A DNA stretch of 36,024 nt from Actinomycetes bacterium (GTDB taxonomy: Bacteria > Actinomycetota > Acidimicrobiia > Acidimicrobiales > Palsa-688). A program made the translations under genes and the position numbers. The stretch spans positions 1-36,024 of the forward strand of contig JAKCDU010000037.1 in the NCBI GenBank assembly GCA_021838445.1, given 5' to 3'. The notes under the pieces are model-generated. The model was not told the DNA's origin, searched no databases, and saw only the letters and a list, made by a program, of their open reading frames with translations. This document shows, piece by piece, positions 1 through 6,811 of the stretch (its first letter is position 1; the number at the start of each line of letters is the position of its first letter).

Positions 1-1011
1 GGTTAGGCGCGGGTCAGCGTGTCCGAGACGGGTCTGGACCGTCTTTACATCGACCCCGGCCAGTACCAGCTGCGTTGCGTTCGTCCTTCGCAGGTCGTGG
101 AAGCTGGCTTCCGGTACGCCAGCCGCTTGCACGGCCGGTAGCCAGACCCGTCGTCGCCAGTTCGAATAGTCGATCGGCTGGCCGTCGGGAGAGGTGAACA
201 CGAGGCCGTGGGTGTCTGCGCCGGTCAGACCGGCCGTTTGGAGATGCGAGGCCAGTGCACCGACCAGCGCGGCGGGTAACGACACCGATCGGCGGCCGGC
301 ACTCGACTTGGGTGGGCCCGCCGGCCCGTGCGCCGGGCGTTGCTCGGCGACTCGCAGGATGCCCTTGAGCAGGTCGAGGTCGCCCACTCGAAGGCCCGCT
401 ACCTCTCCCCAGCGCAATCCAAGGGCTGCTCCGCACCAGACCATCGGGGCGTAGCGGACGCCGACCGCGTTGGCGATTGCCTCGACATCCTCGGGGGTCA
501 GCTGCAGGCGGTTGCCGGGCGGGATGGCCGGCAGTTTGATCCGCCGGCATGGTGAACGGACCAGCCAGTCCGAATCGGCTGCGTAGGCGAACATGGCCCG
601 CAGAACGGCGTAGTCCCTCCTTACGGTTCTCGCTGCTCTGGACCCGACCCAGGCGTTGACGAGTCGCTGGATGTCGGGCGCCGTGACCGCGCTCAACTTC
701 TTGTCACCGAGCGCAGGGACGATATGCAGGCGGATAGCCAGCTCGTCCCTGGTAAGGGTGTTGGGCCGCTTTCCAGGATCAGAGGCCTTCCAGCGGCTGG
801 CGAGCTCGGCGACGGGCATCTGGGCCCCACCGGGGTCCATCCAGGCACCGCGATTGATGTCAGCCTCGATGCTGGACAGCCACCTCTGGGCGTCGCCCTT
901 GGAAGGGAACGTGTCGGGGGCGACGTGGCGGGTGACGTTGTGCCAGTAGCTGGCTTGGTAACGGCCGGAGGGGAGTCTGCGGACGGAGCCGAAGTGGCGG
1001 CGGGCGGGCAT
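1..1011 (-). CDS. Tyrosine recombinase (phage-type integrase), 3' end beyond window
   Basis: The reverse strand is open from an ATG at 1011 to the window edge (337 residues visible). It would catalyse site-specific integration and excision of a mobile element. The N-terminal part (about 1-60) is the Arg/aromatic-rich arm-binding region usual in actinobacterial integrases, followed by a SAM-like core-binding domain (about 65-155). The catalytic domain shows Arg200 in LGLRWGEVAGL, Lys235 in the beta hairpin, His305 and Arg308 in FHDLRRT, and His331 in LGHADPRL. The nucleophilic Tyr would lie about 10 residues past the left edge and is not visible. The frame stays open upstream of 1011, so a longer N-terminus is possible, but homology begins at ARRHFGSVRRL. 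Its 3' end points left, where a host tRNA would be expected. The family call is firm; intactness cannot be judged. Confidence 0.93.
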   Translation of the reverse strand, partial: MPARRHFGSVRRLPSGRYQASYWHNVTRHVAPDTFPSKGDAQRWLSSIEADINRGAWMDPGGAQMPVAELASRWKASDPGKRPNTLTRDELAIRLHIVPALGDKKLSAVTAPDIQRLVNAWVGSRAARTVRRDYAVLRAMFAYAADSDWLVRSPCRRIKLPAIPPGNRLQLTPEDVEAIANAVGVRYAPMVWCGAALGLRWGEVAGLRVGDLDLLKGILRVAEQRPAHGPAGPPKSSAGRRSVSLPAALVGALASHLQTAGLTGADTHGLVFTSPDGQPIDYSNWRRRVWLPAVQAAGVPEASFHDLRRTNATQLVLAGVDVKTVQTRLGHADPRLT

Positions 1012-1426
1012 GGGGGCCCCAGGGCGTTCGTGGCGACGAGGTGGAGGCTCTTGGGCGTCCCCGGGCCGGGCGGAGCCTCGAGCCGGGCCGGGATCGGCCG
1101 CCAAAAACGGTCGCCATCGTACCGCCAGACAGAGACCAGCCACGCGATGCCGGCCTCTCTCGCCTCTGGACCGAGGAGTGTCACTCCCGGGAAATGACAC
1201 TCGCCTGGATGTTGGTGAGGAGGTCTTGTCATGGTCACTCACCCGATTGCCGACAGCTGGCGGCCAGGTGGCGCTCATGGCGGAAGGCGTTCGCTGCCGG
1301 CTACCGGTGCCGCTTCCTGTCCACTTGGCGGCTGGTCTTTCGGACTGTGTGAGTTGAATGGGGGCCTGACGGGATGTGTTCGGCGGGGAGGCGCGGCGGA
1401 GACGATCTTGGTGCGTGTAAACCGTT
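1012..1426. other. Gene-free stretch upstream of the integrase
   Basis: No convincing gene is seen here. A reverse-strand frame beginning at 1238 gives about 75 residues that match no family I recognise before it runs into the integrase in another frame. An excisionase-type helix-turn-helix gene, often found beside such integrases, is not visible. The only clear structure is an inverted repeat at 1176-1202, listed separately. Confidence 0.5.
1176..1202. repeat. 8-bp inverted repeat upstream of the integrase
   Basis: Arms GAGTGTCA (1176-1183) and TGACACTC (1195-1202) are perfectly complementary around an 11-base spacer that contains CCCGGG. It lies 165 bp upstream of the integrase start. It could be an operator or a recombinase/excisionase binding site. 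There is no T-run on either side, so it does not look like a terminator. Confidence 0.45.
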
Positions 1427-1966
1427 GTGGCCGGCTGCGACTCTTTATGGGTAGTGAGATCGCCTGGCCCAGAAGGGGCACCCGAGTCGGGGCTGGTACC
1501 CGGTCCGAGGGTCGAGGATGACTTTCGTCGTCTTCGACGCTCGTTGACGCAGTTTGCATTCGTGATGACCGGCAGCCGAGTCGACTGCGATGACCTGGTG
1601 GCTGAGGCGTTCGCCCGATCCTGGCGGGCCTTGGCCGAGGGTGAGATCCGCGATCCGGGGGCCTACCTGCGCCGGGTGATCGTGAACGAGGTGGCTCGTC
1701 GGCGGCGATGGGCGCGTCTGGTTCCGCTGCGTCATGGAAGCGTTGAGCCGGCCGGTTTCGAGGACAGCCACGCCGAGCGTGACGGGCTGCTACAGGCCAT
1801 GGACCTCCTTCCGGCCAAACAGCGGGCGGTCGTGGTCCTGCGCTACTGGGAGGACCTGAGCGAGGCGCGCACCGCGGAGGTTTTGGGGATCTCGGTGGGC
1901 GCCGTGAAAAGTCACGCCCATCGCGGCCTGGGCCGGCTGCGGGCCATCCTGGAGGACAGACAGTGA
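1427..1966 (+). CDS. ECF RNA polymerase sigma factor, SigE-like family
   Basis: This 179-residue protein is a group 4 (extracytoplasmic-function) sigma factor that would direct RNA polymerase to a small regulon. Region 2 runs about 31-87, with DDLVAEAFARSWRAL as the -10 recognition helix area and AYLRRVIVNEVARRRR as region 2.4. Region 4 runs about 118-175 and ends in the helix-turn-helix AEVLGISVGAVKSHAHRGLGRLR. The GTG at 1427 has no visible ribosome site; a second in-frame GTG at 1454 is equally possible, and homology starts only at about residue 31. Its stop overlaps the start of the next gene by 4 bases (GTGA), which suggests translational coupling with a probable membrane partner. It lies within the putative integrated element, which is less usual cargo. 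Confidence 0.88.
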   Translation: MAGCDSLWVVRSPGPEGAPESGLVPGPRVEDDFRRLRRSLTQFAFVMTGSRVDCDDLVAEAFARSWRALAEGEIRDPGAYLRRVIVNEVARRRRWARLVPLRHGSVEPAGFEDSHAERDGLLQAMDLLPAKQRAVVVLRYWEDLSEARTAEVLGISVGAVKSHAHRGLGRLRAILEDRQ

Positions 1967-3015
1967 CCGACCATCTCGAAGACGCTCTGCGGCACAAGCT
2001 GAAGGCAATGGGGGCCGACATCGACGCCGCTTGGGACCTGGAGCAGCGGATCGCCCGCAAGCGGGCCGCCCGCAAGCTGCGCCGGTCCCACCAGAAGATC
2101 GGGGCCACCACAGGAGCGCTGATTGCCGCTGTAGCCGCCACCGTTCTGGTCGTCGTGTCGCCAGGAGGCCACTCGCAGCGGGTTACCACAGCCGTCCCGC
2201 CCCCGGCCGGACCGCGGAGCGCCGGGCCGGCCGGGTCGGGACCTGCAAGCGGAGATGTCTCGGCCGGCAAGTTCACCCGGACCGTGGTCCTCGATGACGG
2301 AGGCCTGACCATCACGCCTGCCCCGCCGAGCGTGCAGCCGCAGATCCCCCAGACCCAGGCACAGGTCCTGGTGGGTTCCGACTCGCAGGTCTACATGAGA
2401 GGCTGGACCGGTGCCGTCGGGTTCGCCGAGGTGTCCATCAACCCCAAACTGGTATCGGGGGTGGACCACACACCGGCCTGGGTGGCTGTCATCAAGCAGG
2501 AGGCTCCGTTCTGTCCGAACACGGCCTCGCCGTCCACCCCGGCCACCACTGCGCCCACACAGAGCTGGTCGCCGGGCTATCTGGCGGTCATCGTGGCCGG
2601 CGACGGGACCAAGGTGCTCGACTACCACAGCCGCTCCCAGGTCTGCGACTTCCCGGCCAAAGGCCCGTCGGTGAGTGACGCCACCCAGTTGGTCTCCATC
2701 CCCTGGCAACTGGTCTCCCTGAAGGGGCAGACGCTCACCCTCCGCTACCACAAGCCGGCCTGCGATCCCTACGCGGCCGGGACATCGGGGCCTTCCCTGT
2801 CTGTGGGAGGCAACGCCAAGACCGGACAGTGGAGCCTGGAGGCCTTCATCGAATCCCCCTACACCCTCGCCTACCACGACCTGCTCGACTGCGGCGGGCC
2901 CTTGGCCACCGCCACCACCCGGATCGGCCCGATCCCCGGCGGCCCCGGAGCACCCACGCCAGCGGTCAACACCGTCAACCACGCCCCCACCGGGCCCGTC
3001 GGAGCTACTACCTGA
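1963..3015 (+). CDS. Single-pass membrane protein coupled to the sigma factor (putative anti-sigma or sensor)
   Basis: The 350-residue protein starts at a GTG that overlaps the sigma-factor stop. It has a charged cytoplasmic N-terminus (1-45, rich in Arg/Lys, with an HLEDALRHKLKAMGADID segment), one membrane helix at about 47-65, and a long Pro/Thr/Ser-rich external part containing several Cys residues. This is the layout of membrane-bound anti-sigma or co-regulatory proteins encoded directly after ECF sigma factors of the SigE-like group. No zinc-binding H-x3-C-x2-C motif is present, so it is not a ZAS-type anti-sigma factor. The external region is not a domain I recognise. The role as regulator of the preceding sigma factor is inferred from position and topology. 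Confidence 0.72.
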   Translation: MTDHLEDALRHKLKAMGADIDAAWDLEQRIARKRAARKLRRSHQKIGATTGALIAAVAATVLVVVSPGGHSQRVTTAVPPPAGPRSAGPAGSGPASGDVSAGKFTRTVVLDDGGLTITPAPPSVQPQIPQTQAQVLVGSDSQVYMRGWTGAVGFAEVSINPKLVSGVDHTPAWVAVIKQEAPFCPNTASPSTPATTAPTQSWSPGYLAVIVAGDGTKVLDYHSRSQVCDFPAKGPSVSDATQLVSIPWQLVSLKGQTLTLRYHKPACDPYAAGTSGPSLSVGGNAKTGQWSLEAFIESPYTLAYHDLLDCGGPLATATTRIGPIPGGPGAPTPAVNTVNHAPTGPVGATT

Positions 3016-3359
3016 CCGCCCCCGACCCCAGAACGGCCGGAACGATACCGCCCCGAACGCGCACGCAGTCCGTTACCCCACGACAACGGGCGGGAGCGCC
3101 GAGTCGGCGACGCCACGCCCTGCTCGTTGACGCCGGCGCGCTTCGGCGTGGCCGACCACTGTCCCGGCGCAGCCTTCCGGCGAACGCATAATCTCTCGGC
3201 GAGCGCGAACCCGGGACCCTCGAACGTTATGCTCACGGTGGGGGTTCGACCAGGTGTTCCCGAACGCCGATTCGGTATCTGTCAAGAGGGCTCTCTCTAC
3301 AGGAGGGGTGCCGGGCCGGGCGGACGTTATGGGCGCCAGATATCTGATAATCTGATTCT
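3016..3359. other. Intergenic stretch before the toxin-antitoxin pair
   Basis: No gene is supported in these 344 bases. The last 25 bases carry the promoter-like element of the antitoxin gene, an AGATATCT palindrome (3338-3345) and a direct repeat ATCTGAT (3342-3348 and 3350-3356). Such short repeats beside an antitoxin start are typical places for autoregulatory binding. The rest shows nothing I can name. Confidence 0.5.
3338..3359 (+). promoter_or_regulatory. Leaderless-type promoter and possible operator of vapB
   Basis: TAATCT (3348-3353) lies six bases before the GTG start at 3360, so transcription would begin at or next to the start codon; no ribosome-binding site is present. The -10 box overlaps two ATCTGAT direct repeats and an AGATATCT palindrome, a plausible operator for repression by the VapB/VapC complex. 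Confidence 0.5.
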
Positions 3360-3602
3360 GTGCCTGAAGTTAGTGCGACCGACGCAGCAAGGAACTTCTC
3401 CGACATCCTCGACGCCGTGGAGCACCGTGGCGAGCATTACACGATCATGCGCCGCGGCAAGGTGGTCGCCCAACTCGATCCCGTCCAGACAGGGCGAGGC
3501 GCCGAAGTGAAGGCCCTGCTAAGACGTCATCGCCTCGACCCTGGTTTCGCCGCAGATGTCGAGTCCGCCAGGGAACTACTCGAGATCGAGACCCGACCCT
3601 GA
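3360..3602 (+). CDS. vapB: Antitoxin of the Phd/YefM type (VapB partner)
   Basis: The 80-residue protein begins EVSATDAARNFSDILDAVE and continues with HYTIMRRGKVVAQLDP, the classic Phd/YefM DNA-binding fold in which the N-terminal half dimerises and binds the operator. The C-terminal tail (about 50-80, RHRLDPGFAADVESAREL) would wrap around and neutralise the toxin. It starts with GTG directly downstream of a -10 box, apparently as a leaderless message. Its stop codon overlaps the most likely start of the PIN toxin. In plasmids and islands such pairs stabilise the element. Phd-type antitoxins paired with PIN toxins are common in actinobacteria, so the vapB name denotes the pair rather than an AbrB-type fold. 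Confidence 0.9.
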   Translation: MPEVSATDAARNFSDILDAVEHRGEHYTIMRRGKVVAQLDPVQTGRGAEVKALLRRHRLDPGFAADVESARELLEIETRP

Positions 3603-4000
3603 GCCGAATTCTGCTTGACACCACGTTTCTGATCGACGCTGACCGTTCCGGGTCATCACTCGAAGATCTCATCGCTGATGACGACGAGGTAGCCGTCGCC
3701 GCCATAACCGTTGCCGAGCTCCTGGTCGGAGTGCACCTGGCCGACAGCAGTCATCGATCGGCGCGCCAGCAGTTCGTTGAGGATGTTACAGCGGCCATCC
3801 CCATCGTCGACTACGACTCAGCAGTCGCCACATCCCACGCCGAACTGCTCGTGGCGGTGCGACGCCAGGGCCGACCGAGAGGCGCCCACGACCTGATCAT
3901 CGCAGCTTCGGCCAAAGCCACGCAGCGAGAAGTCGTCTCCGCCGACCGATCCGCCTACGACGACTTGCCCGGAATCGCCGTCCGCTCCCATCGACCCTAA
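3599..4000 (+). CDS. vapC: PIN-domain ribonuclease toxin VapC, probable CTG start
   Basis: Translation from 3599 gives a full-length 133-residue PIN protein beginning SRILLDTTFLID. The four acidic metal ligands are all present: Asp7, Glu40 (ITVAELLVG), Asp98 (GAHDLIIAAS) and Asp116 (VVSADRSAYDDL). It should cleave a specific RNA, usually a tRNA or rRNA site, when freed from its antitoxin. No ATG, GTG or TTG exists in frame between the antitoxin stop and a GTG at 3731, which would remove the first catalytic Asp. The codon at 3599 is CTG and overlaps the antitoxin stop as CTGA, exactly where coupled vapC starts normally lie. I therefore annotate a CTG start; the alternative is a mutated start codon and a silenced toxin. 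Confidence 0.85.
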   Translation: MSRILLDTTFLIDADRSGSSLEDLIADDDEVAVAAITVAELLVGVHLADSSHRSARQQFVEDVTAAIPIVDYDSAVATSHAELLVAVRRQGRPRGAHDLIIAASAKATQREVVSADRSAYDDLPGIAVRSHRP

Positions 4001-4469
4001 TCCGACCAGGCCCGCAACAATATGCGCCACCTCTCTCCACGCTAGCCCCTCGCCGGGCGAGCCCGTTGCCGACTCGGCGCGGATCCCGCAGGACCGCCGT
4101 AGCTGAATGCGCTGATGTTCGGCGCTCCCCCTCTGGCCGGGCAAGATGGGTCAGTGGATGACCATTAGAGGTCGAATTCGACACGGAGGCTGGGCGCAGT
4201 CAACGACTTCCGAGCCGGTCCGGACGACATCGGTCGGACCTCCCGCAGCTTCTACCGTGTCGTCAGATCCCACACCGCGGACGTCATAATTGACGACACC
4301 CCTCGGAGCGGACCGATCAACGCTGAGAAGTTATCGGATTGCACGACGCTCACGAACCTCAACGGACCGATAGAGGCGACAAACTGCCATCCCTCTACTC
4401 CCGGCTCCGGATGACACCAACCTCATCGGGGTTGGTGACCACGCTGGGGATAGTCTACTCTGGCGTAGT
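4001..4469. other. Intergenic stretch between vapC and the ATPase gene
   Basis: No gene is supported here. It contains an inverted repeat at 4257-4299. Near its right end lie a direct repeat TAGTCTAC (4451-4458 and 4466-4473) and a small hairpin TCTACC/GGTAGA (4469-4484) over the stop codon of the reverse-strand ATPase gene. Confidence 0.5.
4257..4299. repeat. 9-bp inverted repeat in the vapC-ATPase gap
   Basis: Arms GTGTCGTCA (4257-4265) and TGACGACAC (4291-4299) are perfect reverse complements separated by 25 bases. There is no T-run, so a terminator is unlikely. A recombination or regulator site within the element is possible. Confidence 0.4.
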
Positions 4470-5870
4470 CTACCTACGGGTAGATTCGTCGGCGAGCGCT
4501 GCCGGGACATCTACCAAGATGAGGTTGGCGTCCTCGGTGGCGGCCTTGTGCACCTGCTCGGTGTAGCCGCTGCGGGCCATGAGAACGGTCGTGAGGCCGG
4601 TGGCCAGCTTGAAGCCGGCCTGGCGCAGGGCCGGTGTCTTGAACTCACGCAGGTCACGAAGCACGGCGAAATCGAGCGGTTTGTTCTGCCACTTGGCTTC
4701 GCCGACGACGGTCACCCGTCCTCGTCCGACGCCGACGATGTCGATCTCCTCGCTGGTGCGTTCCTCGGTGCGCCGTAGAGCGTCAAGGGCAGGGCCCCAC
4801 CAGGCCCCGACGGTGCTGGCCCGCTCGCCGAGATGGGAGGGAACCCAGCTGCGGCACCACGACTCGAACTCGGGGGCGACGTGGTCGTTGAGCACCGGGG
4901 TCACCTCACCGTCGAAGAGGTCCTCGGCCCGTAGACCGCTTTCGAGGTCCTCCTGGTAGGGGAACACGAACCGGAACCAGAACCGGAAGAAGGGGTCTTC
5001 GAGATGCCACTGTCCCCTGCGAGCCTCCGATGAGGCCAGCACCGGCAGTCGGCGGCGGACGATGCGCATGTCTTCGAGGACGGAGAGGTACTTGCTGGCA
5101 TGGGAGGTCGTGAGCCGAGCCCGGTCGGTGATCTCACCGAGCTCTTTGTCGCCGCTGGCCAGCTGGGTCAAGATGGCGAAGTACACCTTCGGCTCCCGCA
5201 GCTCCTGCTCGAGGATGGTCCGGCCCTCGTCCCACAGGGCGCAGTTACGGTCCAGGACCTTGCTGCACAGCGCCTTCTCGAGGTTGGGGCCGCCAAGGTC
5301 GGCCAGATAGCGCGGCATCCCGCCGGCGATGGCGTAGCGCTCGAAAGACCTGACCGGGTCGAGACCGGCCAGGAACTCCGTGGCCTGCCGGTACGGCAGC
5401 GGCCGCAGCTGCAGGGGCCGCACCCTTCCATGCAGCGGGCTACGTTCCGCCTGAAGAGCCTCCATCTGCCCGACCAGTGACCCGCACAGCACCAGCTTCA
5501 GCTCCGACTCGTCGCGCTCTTCCTCAAATACGGCCTGGATGGTGCTGAGGACCTCCTCGTCACCGCTGGCCGTGCCGGGCAGTAGCCACGGGAACTCGTC
5601 GACGACCGCCAGGAGCTTCGCGTTCCGTCCAGCCCGGAACAGCACGCGAAACAGCGAGGCCACATCCGGCAGGTCGGGACGCACGCCCAAAAGCGGCTCG
5701 AGCTGCTCGGCGAACTTGCCGAGCTGTGACCCAGCCGGAAGCCGGTGGGCGACAAGGAGGACCGCCGGCTTGGCGTGAGCGAAACGCCGGAACAGCCAGG
5801 ACTTGCCGACACGGCGACGGCCGAACAAGTTGACCGGCATGCGGTCGTTGCCCGACCACCACTCCTCCAA
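4470..5870 (-). CDS. AAA-type ATPase with C-terminal DUF234 nuclease-like domain
   Basis: The protein resembles the archaeal-type ATPase family (STAND/AAA-like) fused to DUF234. Walker A is GRRRVGKS (17-24) and Walker B is LLAVVDEFPWLL (86-97). A winged-helix segment follows around 225-275, and the DUF234 restriction-endonuclease-like core is at about 372-400, with E-I-D (375-377) and G-E-A-K (390-393) acidic/Lys residues. The function of the family is not well established; a role in defence or DNA processing has been suggested from the nuclease-like fold. The TTG at 5870 gives 466 residues, but the homologous N-terminus (FLDRQAELAVLEEWW) extends upstream to an in-frame stop near 5930 with no ATG/GTG/TTG. 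A CTG at 5912 could start it, or the 5' end has been damaged. It is typical accessory cargo. Confidence 0.82.
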   Translation of the reverse strand: MEEWWSGNDRMPVNLFGRRRVGKSWLFRRFAHAKPAVLLVAHRLPAGSQLGKFAEQLEPLLGVRPDLPDVASLFRVLFRAGRNAKLLAVVDEFPWLLPGTASGDEEVLSTIQAVFEEERDESELKLVLCGSLVGQMEALQAERSPLHGRVRPLQLRPLPYRQATEFLAGLDPVRSFERYAIAGGMPRYLADLGGPNLEKALCSKVLDRNCALWDEGRTILEQELREPKVYFAILTQLASGDKELGEITDRARLTTSHASKYLSVLEDMRIVRRRLPVLASSEARRGQWHLEDPFFRFWFRFVFPYQEDLESGLRAEDLFDGEVTPVLNDHVAPEFESWCRSWVPSHLGERASTVGAWWGPALDALRRTEERTSEEIDIVGVGRGRVTVVGEAKWQNKPLDFAVLRDLREFKTPALRQAGFKLATGLTTVLMARSGYTEQVHKAATEDANLILVDVPAALADESTRR

Positions 5871-5962
5871 GACCGCCAGCTCAGCCTGCCGGTCAAGGAA
5901 CGAGTCCGTCAGAACTGAGCAGGGGTTTTACGATGAGCCCCTGAGCGGCTGAACCCGCTGGA

Positions 5963-5996
5963 ACGCCCTCGTAACGCGTAGGTCAGCGGTTCGATC
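5963..5996 (+). other. tRNA-Thr(CGT) 3'-half remnant, candidate attachment site
   Basis: Bases 5968-5974 read CTCGTAA, a seven-base anticodon loop with anticodon CGT. They are flanked by ACGC (5963-5966) and GCGT (5976-5979), which pair as an anticodon stem with one mismatch at the loop-closing pair. Then come the variable loop AGGTC (5980-5984), the T-stem half AGCGG and the loop start TTCGAT (5990-5995). The tRNA likeness stops there: the second half of the T-stem, the acceptor stem and CCA are missing, and no D-arm lies upstream. A tRNA 3' half at the far end of an integrase-bearing segment is the usual footprint of integration into a tRNA gene; the intact tRNA would be left of the window. 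Confidence 0.5.
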
Positions 5997-6032
5997 GGCG
6001 CCTTTCCCCCTCGGGCGCCCGAGTCAAACGGC

Positions 6033-6419
6033 TCAGCCCTGGCTGCGGCTCCGTTCCGGCTCGATCTGCAGGATCACCCGCTCGGAGCTGATCGGGTTGG
6101 CGTAAGGGCCCCCGGTGTACTTGTGGCTCACCTTGTCGATGTGCTCACGGGCCTCGACCCCGGTGATGGTGCCCACGACCCGGCCGCGGATCTCGGCGTA
6201 GCGGTACGGGTTGGACGGATCGAAGATCATTACCGCGACCCGCGGGTCATGGCGGACGTTCTTGAACTTCTGGCGTTCCACCTCGGTGTTGATGAGGATG
6301 TGGCTGTCGTCGGCGTCGACCCACATCATCTGCGTGGAGAGCTGATCGCTCGGGGTGACCGTGGTGAACGCGGCGTAGGCTTTGCTGGCTAGGAGCTCAC
6401 GGGTCGTGTCGTCGAACAT
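6033..6419 (-). CDS. PPOX-class split-barrel protein, probably F420- or flavin-dependent reductase
   Basis: The 128-residue protein has the pyridoxamine-phosphate-oxidase-like split-barrel fold: an N-terminal AAFTTVTPSDQLSTQMMWV strand pair, then INTEVERQKFKNVRHDPRVAVMIFD and a RYAEIRGRVVG strand. This arrangement is typical of small actinobacterial F420-dependent FDOR proteins; the RQKFKNVRHDPRV segment is the cofactor phosphate-binding region. Substrate is unknown. A GTG at 6425 would add two residues, but a TAGCTT box ends exactly six bases before the ATG at 6419, matching the leaderless spacing seen elsewhere in this window, so I prefer 6419. It is the first gene to the right of the putative att site and is divergent from glsB. 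Confidence 0.85.
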   Translation of the reverse strand: MFDDTTRELLASKAYAAFTTVTPSDQLSTQMMWVDADDSHILINTEVERQKFKNVRHDPRVAVMIFDPSNPYRYAEIRGRVVGTITGVEAREHIDKVSHKYTGGPYANPISSERVILQIEPERSRSQG

Positions 6420-6425
6420 ATCCAC

Positions 6426-6431
6426 AAGCTA
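6426..6431 (-). promoter_or_regulatory. -10 box (TAGCTT) of the split-barrel gene
   Basis: On the reverse strand TAGCTT is followed by six bases and then the ATG at 6419. The spacing implies a leaderless transcript and decides the start. No clear -35 was recognised. Confidence 0.45.
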
Positions 6432-6469
6432 CCTGGAGACAAAGGTCCACGATCGTCCGCGACCGACGG

Positions 6470-6475
6470 TATTTT
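6470..6475 (+). promoter_or_regulatory. -10 box (TATTTT) of the GlsB-type gene
   Basis: TATTTT is followed by six bases (GGGACC) and the GTG at 6482. Transcription would begin at the start codon. It forms a divergent pair with the -10 box at 6426-6431. Confidence 0.5.
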
Positions 6476-6481
6476 GGGACC

Positions 6482-6811
6482 GTGATCCTCGCCATCTTCG
6501 CGGTGCTGGTGCTCCTCTTCGTGGTGCTACCGATCATCGGCATGGCGCTGTGGGCCCTTCTCACCACGATCGTCGTGGGGCTGATCGTCGGCGGCCTGGG
6601 TCGCCTGGTGCTACCGGGCAGCCAGCCCATCGGATTCCTGGCGACTGTGGGAGCCGGTCTGTGTGGGAGCATCCTCGGCGGCTTCTTCGGCCAGCACGTA
6701 CTGGCTATCGGCTGGCTCGGCACCCTTCTACTCGAGGTGGCCATCGCCGCCGCTCTGGTGGCTCTCCTGGCCGGACGCATGAGGCGCACCGGGGTCGGTA
6801 CCCGGCTGTGA
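6482..6811 (+). CDS. GlsB/YeaQ/YmgE-type small membrane protein
   Basis: This 109-residue, very hydrophobic protein has three predicted membrane helices (about 3-24, 26-46 and 55-100, the last part possibly as two segments), with the Gly-rich GLIVGGLGRLVLPG turn and GSILGGFFG typical of the transglycosylase-associated / GlsB family. Members are small stress-linked membrane proteins of unknown biochemical role; despite the family name no transglycosylase activity is shown. The start is GTG immediately after a -10 box. Its stop overlaps the GTG of the crotonase gene (GTGA at 6808-6811), so the two are almost certainly cotranscribed and translationally coupled, although no functional link between the families is known to me. 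Confidence 0.85.
   Translation: MILAIFAVLVLLFVVLPIIGMALWALLTTIVVGLIVGGLGRLVLPGSQPIGFLATVGAGLCGSILGGFFGQHVLAIGWLGTLLLEVAIAAALVALLAGRMRRTGVGTRL

Noticed and set aside
14-550. Reverse ORF of 178 codons at the left end
   Set aside because: The integrase in another reverse frame has every catalytic motif; this one is its shadow.
5941-6010. Complete tRNA gene
   Set aside because: Only the anticodon arm to T-loop is recognisable; D-arm, second T-stem strand, acceptor stem and CCA are missing.
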